9,822 nt of DNA from Paratractidigestivibacter sp963658035 (GTDB lineage: Bacteria; Actinomycetota; Coriobacteriia; Coriobacteriales; Atopobiaceae), in the NCBI GenBank assembly GCA_963658035.1, contig CAVKOL010000100.1, positions 1 to 9,822 of the forward strand. Reading direction: 5' to 3'. How positions within the stretch are numbered: position 1 is the stretch's first letter; every line of letters starts with the position of its first letter. The position numbers and the translations under genes are program-made. Below, piece after piece: positions 1 to 5,539 of the stretch. The notes beneath the pieces are model-generated. The model was not told the DNA's origin. It saw nothing but the letters and a program-made list of their open reading frames with translations, and did no database searches.

Positions 1-58
1 CCTTAGAAACGTGCAAAGTTGAAGGTAAATGATGCGGGTACTAGTTGATACCGGGATC

Positions 59-79
59 GTGTGCCAAATGTTGGTGTCA
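59..79 (+). repeat. Left terminal inverted repeat of the IS256-family element
   Basis: It reads GTGTGCC, three variable bases, then TGTTGGTGTCA. It matches the reverse complement of 1503-1523 except at two of the three central variable bases. It marks the left transposase-binding end. Confidence 0.88.
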
Positions 80-81
80 CA

Positions 82-161
82 GGCCGCTTTTGAGTGGAAA
101 GCGGCCGTTGCCTAGAATCGCATTTGCTGAATGTCAGATTCCGGAGAAAGGCAACGACCGC
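82..161 (+). promoter_or_regulatory. Two mutually exclusive stem-loops in the transposase leader
   Basis: Stem 1 pairs GGCCGCTTT (82-90) with AAAGCGGCC (98-106) perfectly across a 7-base loop. Stem 2 pairs GCGGCCGTTGCC (101-112) with GGCAACGACCGC (150-161) at 11 of 12 positions. Both use bases 101-106, so they cannot form together. Stem 2 encloses the purine-rich GGAGAAAG (143-150) and ends one base before the start codon at 163. Some insertion sequences (IS10, IS50) are known to use leader structures that block translation of read-through transcripts from flanking genes. A similar role here is an inference. Confidence 0.5.
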
Positions 162-162
162 T

Positions 163-1422
163 ATGGAGACTTTACAGGAAAACAGGGCGATGTTGGACCT
201 CCCCCGCAGGGAGGACGGCTCGATAGACATCCTCGAGCTCGCGAGGCTCCAGCTCGAGGCCATGCTCAACCAGATAATGGACTGGCAGGCCGACGAGCTG
301 TGCGGGGAGGGCAACAGGCGCAACGGCTACAGGGAGCGCGGGCTGCTCACGCCGCTCGGCGAGATCACCCTGCGCATACCCAAGCTGCGGGAGGGCACCT
401 ACTTCCCCGACGAGCTGATCGGGCCCTACTCGCGCGTCGACCGCGCGATGGTCGCCGTGGTCAAGGAGGCCTACGTCCGCGGCCTCTCCACGCGCAAGAT
501 CGAGAAGGCCGCCGACTCCCTCGAGTACGGGTCCCTGAGCCCGTCGCGCGTCTCGCGCATGACGGCCGACCTCGACGAGGAGGTCGCGGCCCTCGCCGCG
601 GAGCGCTTCGAGGGCGGGGGCTTCCCGTACCTGTGGCTCGACGCCACCTACGTCAAGTGCCGCGACGCGGGCCACGTGCAGTCGAGGGGCGTCGTCACCG
701 CCATCGCGTGCGGCGAGGACGGGTCGCGCCGCTTCGTCGGCCTCGGCGACGTCGACACGGAGTCCGCCGCGTCGTGGAAGGAGTTCCTGCTCGGCCTGCG
801 CAGGCGCGGGGTCTCCGGGGTCAGGTGCGTCGTCTCCGACGCCCACGCCGGCCTCGCCCAGGCGATAGCGGAGGTCTTCCAGGGCGCGGCCTGGCAGCGG
901 TGCATCGTCCACCTCGAGCGCGACGTCGCCGGCTGGTTCGAGAAGAAGGGGGACAGGGCGGTCGCCGTCGCGGCGATGAAGGCCGTGTTCGCGCAGCGGG
1001 ACCCGATGCTCGTGCGCGCGGCGTACCGCCACGCCGCCGGCGTGATCGCCGAGATGAAGCCGCGCTGCGGCCGGCTGCTCGAGGACGCCGAGGCCGACGC
1101 GCTCGCCTACCTCGACTTCCCCTACGAGCACCACGTCAGGCTGCGCACCAACAACGTCCAGGAGCGGGCGAACGAGGAAATAAAGCGCAGGACCAGGGTC
1201 GTCGGGGTCTTCCCGTCGCCCGAGTCGATGATGCGGCTCGTCGGCTCGGTGCTCATAGACGTCAACGAGGAGTGGATGGGGGCGAGGTTCATCGACGCGG
1301 CCTCGCTCAGGGGCGTCGCCAGGTCGGAGGCGGCGACCGGGCCGATTCCCGAGGACGTGCTCGAGAAGGCCAGGGTCTGCGTCGAGGCGGCGGTCGCGGA
1401 AAAGAGGGGGGCGGCGTCATGA
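163..1422 (+). CDS. IS256-family (Mutator-type) DDE transposase
   Basis: This is a 419-residue transposase that cuts and joins the ends of the surrounding insertion sequence. The DDE catalytic residues are visible: Asp160 in LWLDATYVK, Asp226 in VVSDAHAG and Glu334 in NNVQERANEEIKRRTRV. The spacings (66 and 108 residues) equal those of IS256 itself. Cys247 and His250 in WQRCIVHLERD form the family's C-x2-H signature between the second Asp and the Glu. The N-terminal ~100 residues carry the usual basic DNA-binding region. The start at 163 is preferred because GGAG lies upstream (143-146, somewhat distant) and the protein then begins METLQEN. An in-frame ATG at 94 falls inside leader stem 1 and would add 23 residues unlike the family; ATG at 190 is a shorter alternative. 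No frameshift or internal stop is seen, so the gene looks intact. It stands alone inside the element. Confidence 0.93.
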   Translation: METLQENRAMLDLPRREDGSIDILELARLQLEAMLNQIMDWQADELCGEGNRRNGYRERGLLTPLGEITLRIPKLREGTYFPDELIGPYSRVDRAMVAVVKEAYVRGLSTRKIEKAADSLEYGSLSPSRVSRMTADLDEEVAALAAERFEGGGFPYLWLDATYVKCRDAGHVQSRGVVTAIACGEDGSRRFVGLGDVDTESAASWKEFLLGLRRRGVSGVRCVVSDAHAGLAQAIAEVFQGAAWQRCIVHLERDVAGWFEKKGDRAVAVAAMKAVFAQRDPMLVRAAYRHAAGVIAEMKPRCGRLLEDAEADALAYLDFPYEHHVRLRTNNVQERANEEIKRRTRVVGVFPSPESMMRLVGSVLIDVNEEWMGARFIDAASLRGVARSEAATGPIPEDVLEKARVCVEAAVAEKRGAAS

Positions 1423-1460
1423 TCCCGTCGTAGAATACAACCGGTTCCAGGCGACGCCGC

Positions 1461-1496
1461 GTTTGCCGGGCGGGTAAAGGCCCGCGCATCCCAAAC
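1461..1496. other. Compound hairpin downstream of the transposase gene
   Basis: Outer arms GTTTG (1461-1465) and CAAAC (1492-1496) enclose an inner stem GCGGG (1470-1474)/CCCGC (1481-1485). No T-run follows, so it is not a textbook intrinsic terminator. It could slow read-through or contribute to the structure of the right end. Low certainty. Confidence 0.3.
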
Positions 1497-1502
1497 GGGG
1501 CC

Positions 1503-1523
1503 TGACACCAACAATCGGCACAC
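1503..1523 (-). repeat. Right terminal inverted repeat of the IS256-family element
   Basis: On the minus strand it reads GTGTGCC, GAT, TGTTGGTGTCA, mirroring the left end. The outer boundary is set by loss of similarity beyond the GTGTGCC block. Confidence 0.88.
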
Positions 1524-1533
1524 TACCGATACG

Positions 1534-1645
1534 GGTGGCACTTTGAGGGCTTATCTGTGGCGTATGCGGCAGTTGGAGGGGTTGTCTGTACATAAAACCC
1601 CTCGTAGTGCCGCATACGCCACAGAAAACCTCCCCAAGTGCCACC
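1534..1645. repeat. Hairpin A: large imperfect palindrome (49-bp arms)
   Basis: The left arm 1534-1582 matches the reverse complement of the right arm 1597-1645 at 41 of 49 positions, with a 14-base loop. The longest perfect blocks are the outer GGTGGCACTT and an inner 18-base block (1554-1571), TCTGTGGCGTATGCGGCA. The apex is GGGGTT...AAAACCCC, also found at the apex of hairpin B. It begins 10 bases beyond the insertion sequence. It contains no credible gene. Options are a palindromic miniature transposon, a folded non-coding RNA, or a strong bidirectional transcription block. Confidence 0.85.
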
Positions 1646-1686
1646 GGAGCAGGCGGTCTTCTCGGTCAATGCTGGTGATTGGTTGT

Positions 1687-1882
1687 TGCGCGGGAATTGA
1701 GGGTCGTCGGTAGTTTCTCGGCCCTTGACGCTCGTCTCGGCAAGGACACGATCGCAAAACCGCAGGTAGACGTCACGCGGGCTTTTCTCCGCACCCGATA
1801 AACCTCGCCAAAAGTACCGACGACCCCCGATTCCGGCGTATCGAACCGCCAAAACTACTGACGACCCCTGTTTCTGGCGCCC
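1687..1882 (+). repeat. Rep1: MITE-like interspersed repeat, lacking its outermost left motif
   Basis: This is the first of three related copies. It has one left motif (TGCGCGGGAATT, then GGGTCGTCGGTAGTTT), the central hairpin, and two right motifs in inverse orientation (AAAGTACCGACGACCCC near 1820 and AAAACTACTGACGACCCC at 1851-1868). About 40 bp corresponding to the outer left motif of Rep2 and Rep3 are missing, and its sequence is more diverged. It ends about 10 bases from the stop codon of the minus-strand DUF3825 gene, so it occupies that gene's 3' region. Confidence 0.85.
1756..1786. terminator. Possible bidirectional terminator: central hairpin of Rep1
   Basis: AAAACCGC (1756-1763) pairs with GCGG, then TTTT (1777-1786), around a 13-base loop starting AGGTAGA. 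Read on either strand, the short GC stem is followed by TTTT. It would lie about 100 bases past the DUF3825 stop codon on the minus strand. The GC core is only 4 bp, so terminator activity is tentative. Confidence 0.3.
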
Positions 1883-1890
1883 CGCTGTCC

Positions 1891-3213
1891 CTACCGCGTG
1901 TTCGTCAGCCAGTCGCTGTCGGGGCGGCAGATCAGGCGCGCGTTGGTGTACGCCTGCTCGATCGTGAGGATCGTCTGCCCCTGGTAGACCCCGGATTCCA
2001 GGAGCTGCACCACCAGCGCCACGTCGGCGACCTGCTCGTTTAGCAGGCACAACGGCAAAAGCAGGCTCATGGAGTTCGCGCGCGGGTAGTACGAGGGGAT
2101 CGCCGTCTTGAAGTTCCAGCGCACGCGCCGGCACGCGATGTCGACGGCGTCCTCCAGGCGGTTGCGCAGCGTGCGGTACACGCGCGAGTCGGTCTCGATG
2201 ATGTCGGACAGCTGGTCGTAAAGCGCGTCGCGCTCCGCCGGCTCGCAGCCGCGCAGTTGGTCGATGACGTCTGTGACCTCGGCGCTTCTCGACAATTCCT
2301 GCGAGAAGAAATCAAGCGGCAGGCGCTCGGCGTTGTCCAAAAGGATGTGCTCGTAGTCCACCTGCAGCTCGCGCGAGGGGTCGAACAGCAGGTCCTCCAG
2401 CTTGTCGAAGTAGCACGCGGTCTGCGGCAGGGGATTGAACGTCTTGTTGACGCGCTTCTTCAGGGCCCGGTTGCCCGAGGCGGCAAGCCCAACAAAGCGC
2501 CACTGCGGGTGGCCGGCCTGCGGCTCGAAGCACAGGTAGATGTCGTCGTAGCGGCTGTCCACCAGGCCGGTGTTGAAGGCGGCAAAGCTGCCGTCATCGG
2601 CCACGCGAATCTTGCCCTCCTGCTTCAAGCGGTAGTACGTGTTGCAGACGTAGCTCTTGAGTATGGCGTAGGGCCGGCTGGGTGCGGCGCCCGCGCCCGC
2701 GCCCCGGAACTCCCATGACTCGGGAAGGGCGACGGCGGCGAGGTCTTCCAGGAAGTCCTCCCACGGGCCCATCCAGGCAAAATCCTCGATCGCCTTGGTG
2801 GGAGAAGCGGTGGACGCCCCGGCCGGCGGCACGTAGGCGTTTACGTACGAGACGAACCACGCCCGGCCCTCGGAGCGCTCGGGGTCGCCCTGTTTGATCG
2901 AGACCTCGATGGGTGTTTGTGCGCCGGGCCGGGCGGCGTCGATGGGAAAGATCACCTTGCCCTCGTAGTAGCGCAGGGCGCCTGCCTGGACCGCGGCGGA
3001 CCAGCTTGCGTCGAGAAGCTTTTCCACGGTGGCGTAGGGCGCGGCAGCCTGCGGGAGCTCTTGGCGCTTTTGGTAGGGGAGATGGACTTCTGCGGAGAAG
3101 CGCGTGGGCAGCGCGGCCTGGACGGCTACCGGGAGTTTTGCCTGGTCGTCAAGGTATTCGGCGGTTTGGGCCATGGCTTGGGCGGTTTGCAGGGCGCGGG
3201 TGGTTTCGGGCAT
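1891..3213 (-). CDS. DUF3825 domain-containing protein, function unknown
   Basis: This is a 440-residue, probably cytoplasmic protein with no signal peptide or membrane segment. Residues ~180-250 carry what I recognise as the DUF3825 core: AILKSYVCNTYYRLKQEGKI, then AAFNTGLVDSRYDDIYLCFE, then WRFVGLA. The end resembles the conserved C-terminal part of these proteins: FKTAIPSYYPRANSMSLLLP and TILTIEQAYTNARLICRPDS. Residues 1-140 are less distinctive. DUF3825 has no assigned reaction; the domain can occur with NYN/LOTUS-type RNA-related modules elsewhere, but none is visible here. The start at 3213 is supported by AGGAG five bases upstream (plus-strand 3219-3223) and a TATAAT box at 3249-3254. 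The gene is divergent from hipBA, with Rep2 between them and Rep1 at its 3' end. The family call is from memory of motifs, without a profile search. Confidence 0.75.
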   Translation of the reverse strand: MPETTRALQTAQAMAQTAEYLDDQAKLPVAVQAALPTRFSAEVHLPYQKRQELPQAAAPYATVEKLLDASWSAAVQAGALRYYEGKVIFPIDAARPGAQTPIEVSIKQGDPERSEGRAWFVSYVNAYVPPAGASTASPTKAIEDFAWMGPWEDFLEDLAAVALPESWEFRGAGAGAAPSRPYAILKSYVCNTYYRLKQEGKIRVADDGSFAAFNTGLVDSRYDDIYLCFEPQAGHPQWRFVGLAASGNRALKKRVNKTFNPLPQTACYFDKLEDLLFDPSRELQVDYEHILLDNAERLPLDFFSQELSRSAEVTDVIDQLRGCEPAERDALYDQLSDIIETDSRVYRTLRNRLEDAVDIACRRVRWNFKTAIPSYYPRANSMSLLLPLCLLNEQVADVALVVQLLESGVYQGQTILTIEQAYTNARLICRPDSDWLTNTR

Positions 3214-3218
3214 TGGGG

Positions 3219-3254
3219 GCTCCTGGGGCGCGGTGGTGTGTCGGGTTGATTATA
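3219..3254 (-). promoter_or_regulatory. -10 box and ribosome binding site of the DUF3825 gene
   Basis: On the minus strand a perfect TATAAT (plus 3254-3249) lies ~36 bases from the start codon, followed by AGGAG (plus 3223-3219) with a 5-base spacer. No good -35 is seen at 16-18 bases spacing (the region around 3271-3277 is GC-rich). The promoter may depend on an activator or on the adjacent Rep2. Confidence 0.5.
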
Positions 3255-3283
3255 CGCGGGGCGTTTATGGTTGCGGCGCCTGC

Positions 3284-3520
3284 TGCGCGGGATTCGGGGG
3301 TCGTCAGTACTTTCGAGCGATTTGTGCGCGGGATTCGGGGGGCGTCAGTAGTTTCTCGGTCCGTGGTGCTTGTCTCAGTAAGGCCTCATTTGCAAAACCG
3401 CAGGTAGAAGAATCGCAGGCTTTTCTCAGTACTCGGGAAGGCACGTCAAAAGTACTGACGACCCCAATTTCCCGCGCACGTATCAGTGAAAACTACTGAC
3501 GACCCCAAATTCCCGCGCAC
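3284..3520 (+). repeat. Rep2: complete MITE-like interspersed repeat
   Basis: This ~237-bp element has two direct left motifs (from 3284 and from 3324, each GCGCGGGATTCGGGGG followed by CGTCAGTA and TTT) and two inverted right motifs (3448-3479 and 3489-3520). The first left and first right motifs share AGTACTTT/AAAGTACT, while the second left and second right share AGTAGTTT/AAACTACT. Best pairing is therefore crossed rather than nested. The centre (3394-3424) holds the AAAACCGC hairpin with an AGGTAGA loop. It lies precisely between the divergent promoters of the DUF3825 gene and hipBA. No credible ORF or transposase is inside, so any mobility would need a protein supplied elsewhere. Confidence 0.9.
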
Positions 3521-3527
3521 CAAACAT

Positions 3528-3556
3528 TTGCAATAACCTGCGTAACGCAATATAAT
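3528..3556 (+). promoter_or_regulatory. Sigma70-type promoter of hipBA with a candidate HipB operator
   Basis: TTGCAA (3528-3533) and a perfect TATAAT (3551-3556) are separated by 17 bases. The expected transcription start is near 3563, giving a ~35-base leader to hipB at 3598. The spacer contains a small palindrome TGCG-TAA-CGCA (3539-3549). Bound there, HipB would block RNA polymerase, in keeping with known autorepression of hipBA operons; the operator assignment is inference. The -35 starts eight bases after Rep2 ends. Confidence 0.75.
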
Positions 3557-3597
3557 GCGAAATGCAGAATACAGCGACGCGTACACAAGGGACCCCA

Positions 3598-3921
3598 ATG
3601 AAAACGCAGGTCAAACAAAGCGCTCAGGCAGGCAGCATCATCCGCAGGGTCCGCGAGGACAAGGGCATTTCTCGCGCCCAGCTTGCACGCGCCGCGAAGG
3701 TGAGCCCCAGGACGCTATTCGCGTTCGAACAGGGCGAGAACGAGAACATCGGCCTCGCGGGGTTTCTCCGCCTGGCCTCGGCCCTGGACCTTATCGTCTG
3801 CGTGGACGACGCCTTCTCCGCCGCCGGGCAATCGCGCCCCGCCGCCGCGAAGGCCCGTAGCATCCCCAGGCCCCAATGGGATTGCCTCGGCGACGTCTGG
3901 AAGCTCGAGGCGGACAAATGA
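3598..3921 (+). CDS. hipB: HipB-like XRE-family antitoxin
   Basis: This is a 107-residue helix-turn-helix protein that should bind and neutralise HipA and repress its own operon as a DNA-binding dimer. The XRE/Cro-type domain spans about residues 13-68; recognisable parts are SIIRRVREDKGISRAQLARA, then KVSPRTLFAFEQGENENIGL. A basic, Pro-rich tail ends RPQWDCLGDVWKLEADK and is a possible HipA contact or proteolysis signal. The start at 3598 is chosen because AAGGGA (3587-3592) sits five bases upstream and the -10 box ends at 3556. The in-frame ATG at 3562 lies at or before the predicted transcription start and has no ribosome binding site. The stop TGA overlaps the hipA start as ATGA, indicating translational coupling. 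It resembles but is longer than the 88-residue E. coli HipB. Confidence 0.85.
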   Translation: MKTQVKQSAQAGSIIRRVREDKGISRAQLARAAKVSPRTLFAFEQGENENIGLAGFLRLASALDLIVCVDDAFSAAGQSRPAAAKARSIPRPQWDCLGDVWKLEADK

Positions 3922-5225
3922 GCACCCGTCGCGCTTCCAAACTGGCCGTCTACATCGGCGACGCGCGCTGCGGAGTTCTGTCGCAGGCGACCACCGGGTC
4001 CCTGACCTTTTGTTATGACCCAGATTACGACGGCGTTCCCTTGTCCTGCTCCATGCCCGTTGGCCTAACCGTGTACGGCGACCGCGCCGTGCGGCCCTAC
4101 CTCATGGGCCTTCTCCCCGACGAAGAATCGACGCGGGCGGCCATCGGGGCCAAGTTCGGCGTGTCGGGGGACAACCCGTTCAAGCTGCTTGCCCATATCG
4201 GCGGCGATTGCCCGGGCGCCGTGCGGGTGCTTTCGCTTGACGGCGAGAAGGACTTGGCGCGCAGCGACGGCTTGACGGAGCTGTCGGACGCCGACGTGGC
4301 CCAGCTCCTTCTCGACATCAAGGAAAACGCTTCTGCGGCTTGGACCGGGGAAGACGGATTCGATGGCCGGTGGTCTCTGGGCGGCTGCCAGGCAAAAGTC
4401 GCGTTGCGCCGGCGAGAAGGTCGCTGGTATCGGTGCGAGGGAGGCTCGCCAAGTACCCATATCCTAAAACCCGGGGTCACGGGGATGAAGAACCAGGCGC
4501 TTGTCGAGTTCTTGTCGATGCGCGTCGCCGAGGCGATTGGCTTGCCGACGGCCTACGCCACATACGAGCGGTTTGTCGACGAATGGGCCGTCGTGATCGA
4601 GCGCTACGACCGGCAGCTTGTTGGCGAGAAGGTCGTGCGGATTCATCAAGAGGACCTGTGCCAAGCCCTGGGCATCTCTCCTTTGCGCAAGTATGCAGAC
4701 CAGGGCGGCCCAAACACGCCGCAGATAATCGAGCTGCTTAAGAACACGGGGGCTTTGGGCAAAGAGAACGTCTACCGGTTTTTGCTGTATCTATTCTTTA
4801 ACTACCTCATTGGCGCGACCGATGCGCACGCCAAGAACCACTCGCTGGTGTTCTTTGGTGCCGACGACATTAGGCTGGCGCCTCTGTACGACGTTGCTTC
4901 CATCGCGCCGTATCAAAGCCTGGCCCCACGAAGCAGAAAACCCTTGCGAGCCGCATTGTCCATTGGCGGCGAGAACCGCTTTGGGCTTGTGGGGACAGAG
5001 CATGTCGAGAAAATGGTCGAGAATTGCGGCCTTGCTGCGATGGGGCTTGATGCCGATATGCTTGTGGGCCGGTTTAAGACGATGGCAAAGATGGTGCCGG
5101 AGGCTGTTGACGCCGAGGTCACGCGTGCTGTTGCGGACGGCTTGCCCGGCGCTGCCGAAGTCGGCGAGGCCATGAAGAGCGAGATCGGCCAGAACTGCGC
5201 GAGGACTATTCGCAACTTGGGATAG
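3918..5225 (+). CDS. hipA: HipA-like serine/threonine kinase toxin
   Basis: At 435 residues, this is close to the 440 of E. coli HipA, a kinase that inactivates glutamyl-tRNA synthetase and induces growth arrest and persistence. The N-terminal HipA domain is seen in YLMGLLPDEESTR and HIGGDCPGAVRVL (residues ~60-105). The C-terminal kinase domain follows: WSLGGCQAKVALRR (Ser153, Gln158, Lys160, matching the ATP-contact and autophosphorylation segment), then STHILKPG, then GATDAHAKNHS with catalytic Asp302, and LAPLYDVAS with metal-binding Asp325. The 23-residue gap between the two Asp residues equals that of E. coli D309/D332. All key residues are present, so the toxin looks active. The start at 3918 is set by the ATGA overlap with hipB and GAGG at 3907-3910; an upstream in-frame ATG at 3876 lies inside hipB. 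The target is not shown by the sequence. Rep3 begins 20 bases after the stop. Confidence 0.92.
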   Translation: MSTRRASKLAVYIGDARCGVLSQATTGSLTFCYDPDYDGVPLSCSMPVGLTVYGDRAVRPYLMGLLPDEESTRAAIGAKFGVSGDNPFKLLAHIGGDCPGAVRVLSLDGEKDLARSDGLTELSDADVAQLLLDIKENASAAWTGEDGFDGRWSLGGCQAKVALRRREGRWYRCEGGSPSTHILKPGVTGMKNQALVEFLSMRVAEAIGLPTAYATYERFVDEWAVVIERYDRQLVGEKVVRIHQEDLCQALGISPLRKYADQGGPNTPQIIELLKNTGALGKENVYRFLLYLFFNYLIGATDAHAKNHSLVFFGADDIRLAPLYDVASIAPYQSLAPRSRKPLRAALSIGGENRFGLVGTEHVEKMVENCGLAAMGLDADMLVGRFKTMAKMVPEAVDAEVTRAVADGLPGAAEVGEAMKSEIGQNCARTIRNLG

Positions 5226-5245
5226 GGGCGTGCTGGCGCGGGGAT

Positions 5246-5482
5246 TGCGCGGGATTTGGGGGTTGTCAGTACTTTCGAGCGATTTGCGCGCGGGATTCGG
5301 GGGTTGTCAGTAGTTTCTCGGTCCGTGGCGCTTGTCTCAGTAAGGGCTCGTTTGCAAAACCGCAGGTAGAAGGGTCGCGGGCTTTTCTCAGTACCCGGGA
5401 AGGCCCATCAAAAGTACTGACGACCCCCAATTCCCGCGCACGTATCAGCGAGAAATACTGACAACCCGCAATTCCTGCGCAC
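5246..5482 (+). repeat. Rep3: complete MITE-like interspersed repeat
   Basis: It has the same layout and orientation as Rep2 and is very similar along its whole length: two left motifs (from 5246 and ~5286), the central hairpin, and two right motifs (near 5408-5440 and 5453-5482). Its outer right motif is the most degenerate (AAATACTGACAACCCGC). It follows hipA by 20 bases. A partial extra motif start, GGCGCGGGGATT, lies just left of it (5235-5246), which may be a remnant of another end or of local duplication. Confidence 0.9.
5356..5386. terminator. Possible terminator: central hairpin of Rep3, downstream of hipA
   Basis: AAAACCGC (5356-5363), a 13-base loop beginning AGGTAGA, then GCGG and TTTT (5377-5386). 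It is the first stem followed by a T-run after hipA, ~130 bases past the stop. No other canonical terminator is visible between hipA and the next gene. The stem is short, so the call is weak. Confidence 0.35.
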
Positions 5483-5499
5483 GACATAGCTTCACTACC

Positions 5500-5520
5500 C
5501 CTGGCGCCGCTTGCGCCAGG
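5500..5520. other. Short perfect GC-rich hairpin
   Basis: CCTGGCGC (5500-5507) pairs perfectly with GCGCCAGG (5513-5520) across a 5-base CGCTT loop. Downstream is TGCTTCTCGG, not a real T-run. It may be a weak terminator or part of the structured block between Rep3 and hairpin B. Confidence 0.45.
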
Positions 5521-5539
5521 TGCTTCTCGGCACGGAAAT

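Larger units (their letters stand above)
59..1523 (+). mobile_element. Complete IS256-family insertion sequence
   Basis: A 1465-bp unit is bounded by imperfect terminal inverted repeats (59-79 and 1503-1523, 19 of 21 positions matching) and holds a single DDE transposase gene. Length, one-gene layout and catalytic spacing all fit the IS256 (Mutator-like) family, which transposes by copy-out/paste-in through a circular intermediate and usually duplicates 8-9 bp of target. No clean duplication is visible: TACCG occurs at 49-53 and 1524-1528, but the left copy sits five bases outside the repeat while the right copy abuts it. The element may therefore be old, or rearranged at one flank. It appears intact and potentially active. 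Confidence 0.9.

Noticed and set aside
172..1134. 320-codon minus-strand frame opposite the transposase
   Set aside because: It is Val/Asp/Ala/Arg-rich with no recognisable motif and lies wholly inside the well-supported transposase gene.
45..1433. Long plus-strand frame overlapping the transposase in another phase
   Set aside because: Its translation is an Arg/Gly-rich low-complexity string typical of a shadow of a GC-rich gene, and the other frame has the full DDE motifs.
1523..2134. 203-codon minus-strand frame covering hairpin A, Rep1 and the end of the DUF3825 gene
   Set aside because: It starts inside the DUF3825 gene in another phase and continues through repeat and palindrome sequence; no ribosome binding site or domain is seen.
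2257..2718. 153-codon plus-strand frame opposite the DUF3825 gene
   Set aside because: It is an antisense shadow; the minus strand has the conserved domain motifs, ribosome binding site and -10 box.
3284..3520. Possible CRISPR array (repeated ~31-bp motifs)
   Set aside because: There are only two direct and two inverted motifs per copy with no regular unique spacers, and whole ~237-bp units recur; no cas genes are present.
3918..5225. Three-component HipBST system rather than HipBA
   Set aside because: The N-terminal HipA domain and kinase domain are in one full-length protein; no separate small HipS-like gene lies between hipB and the kinase.
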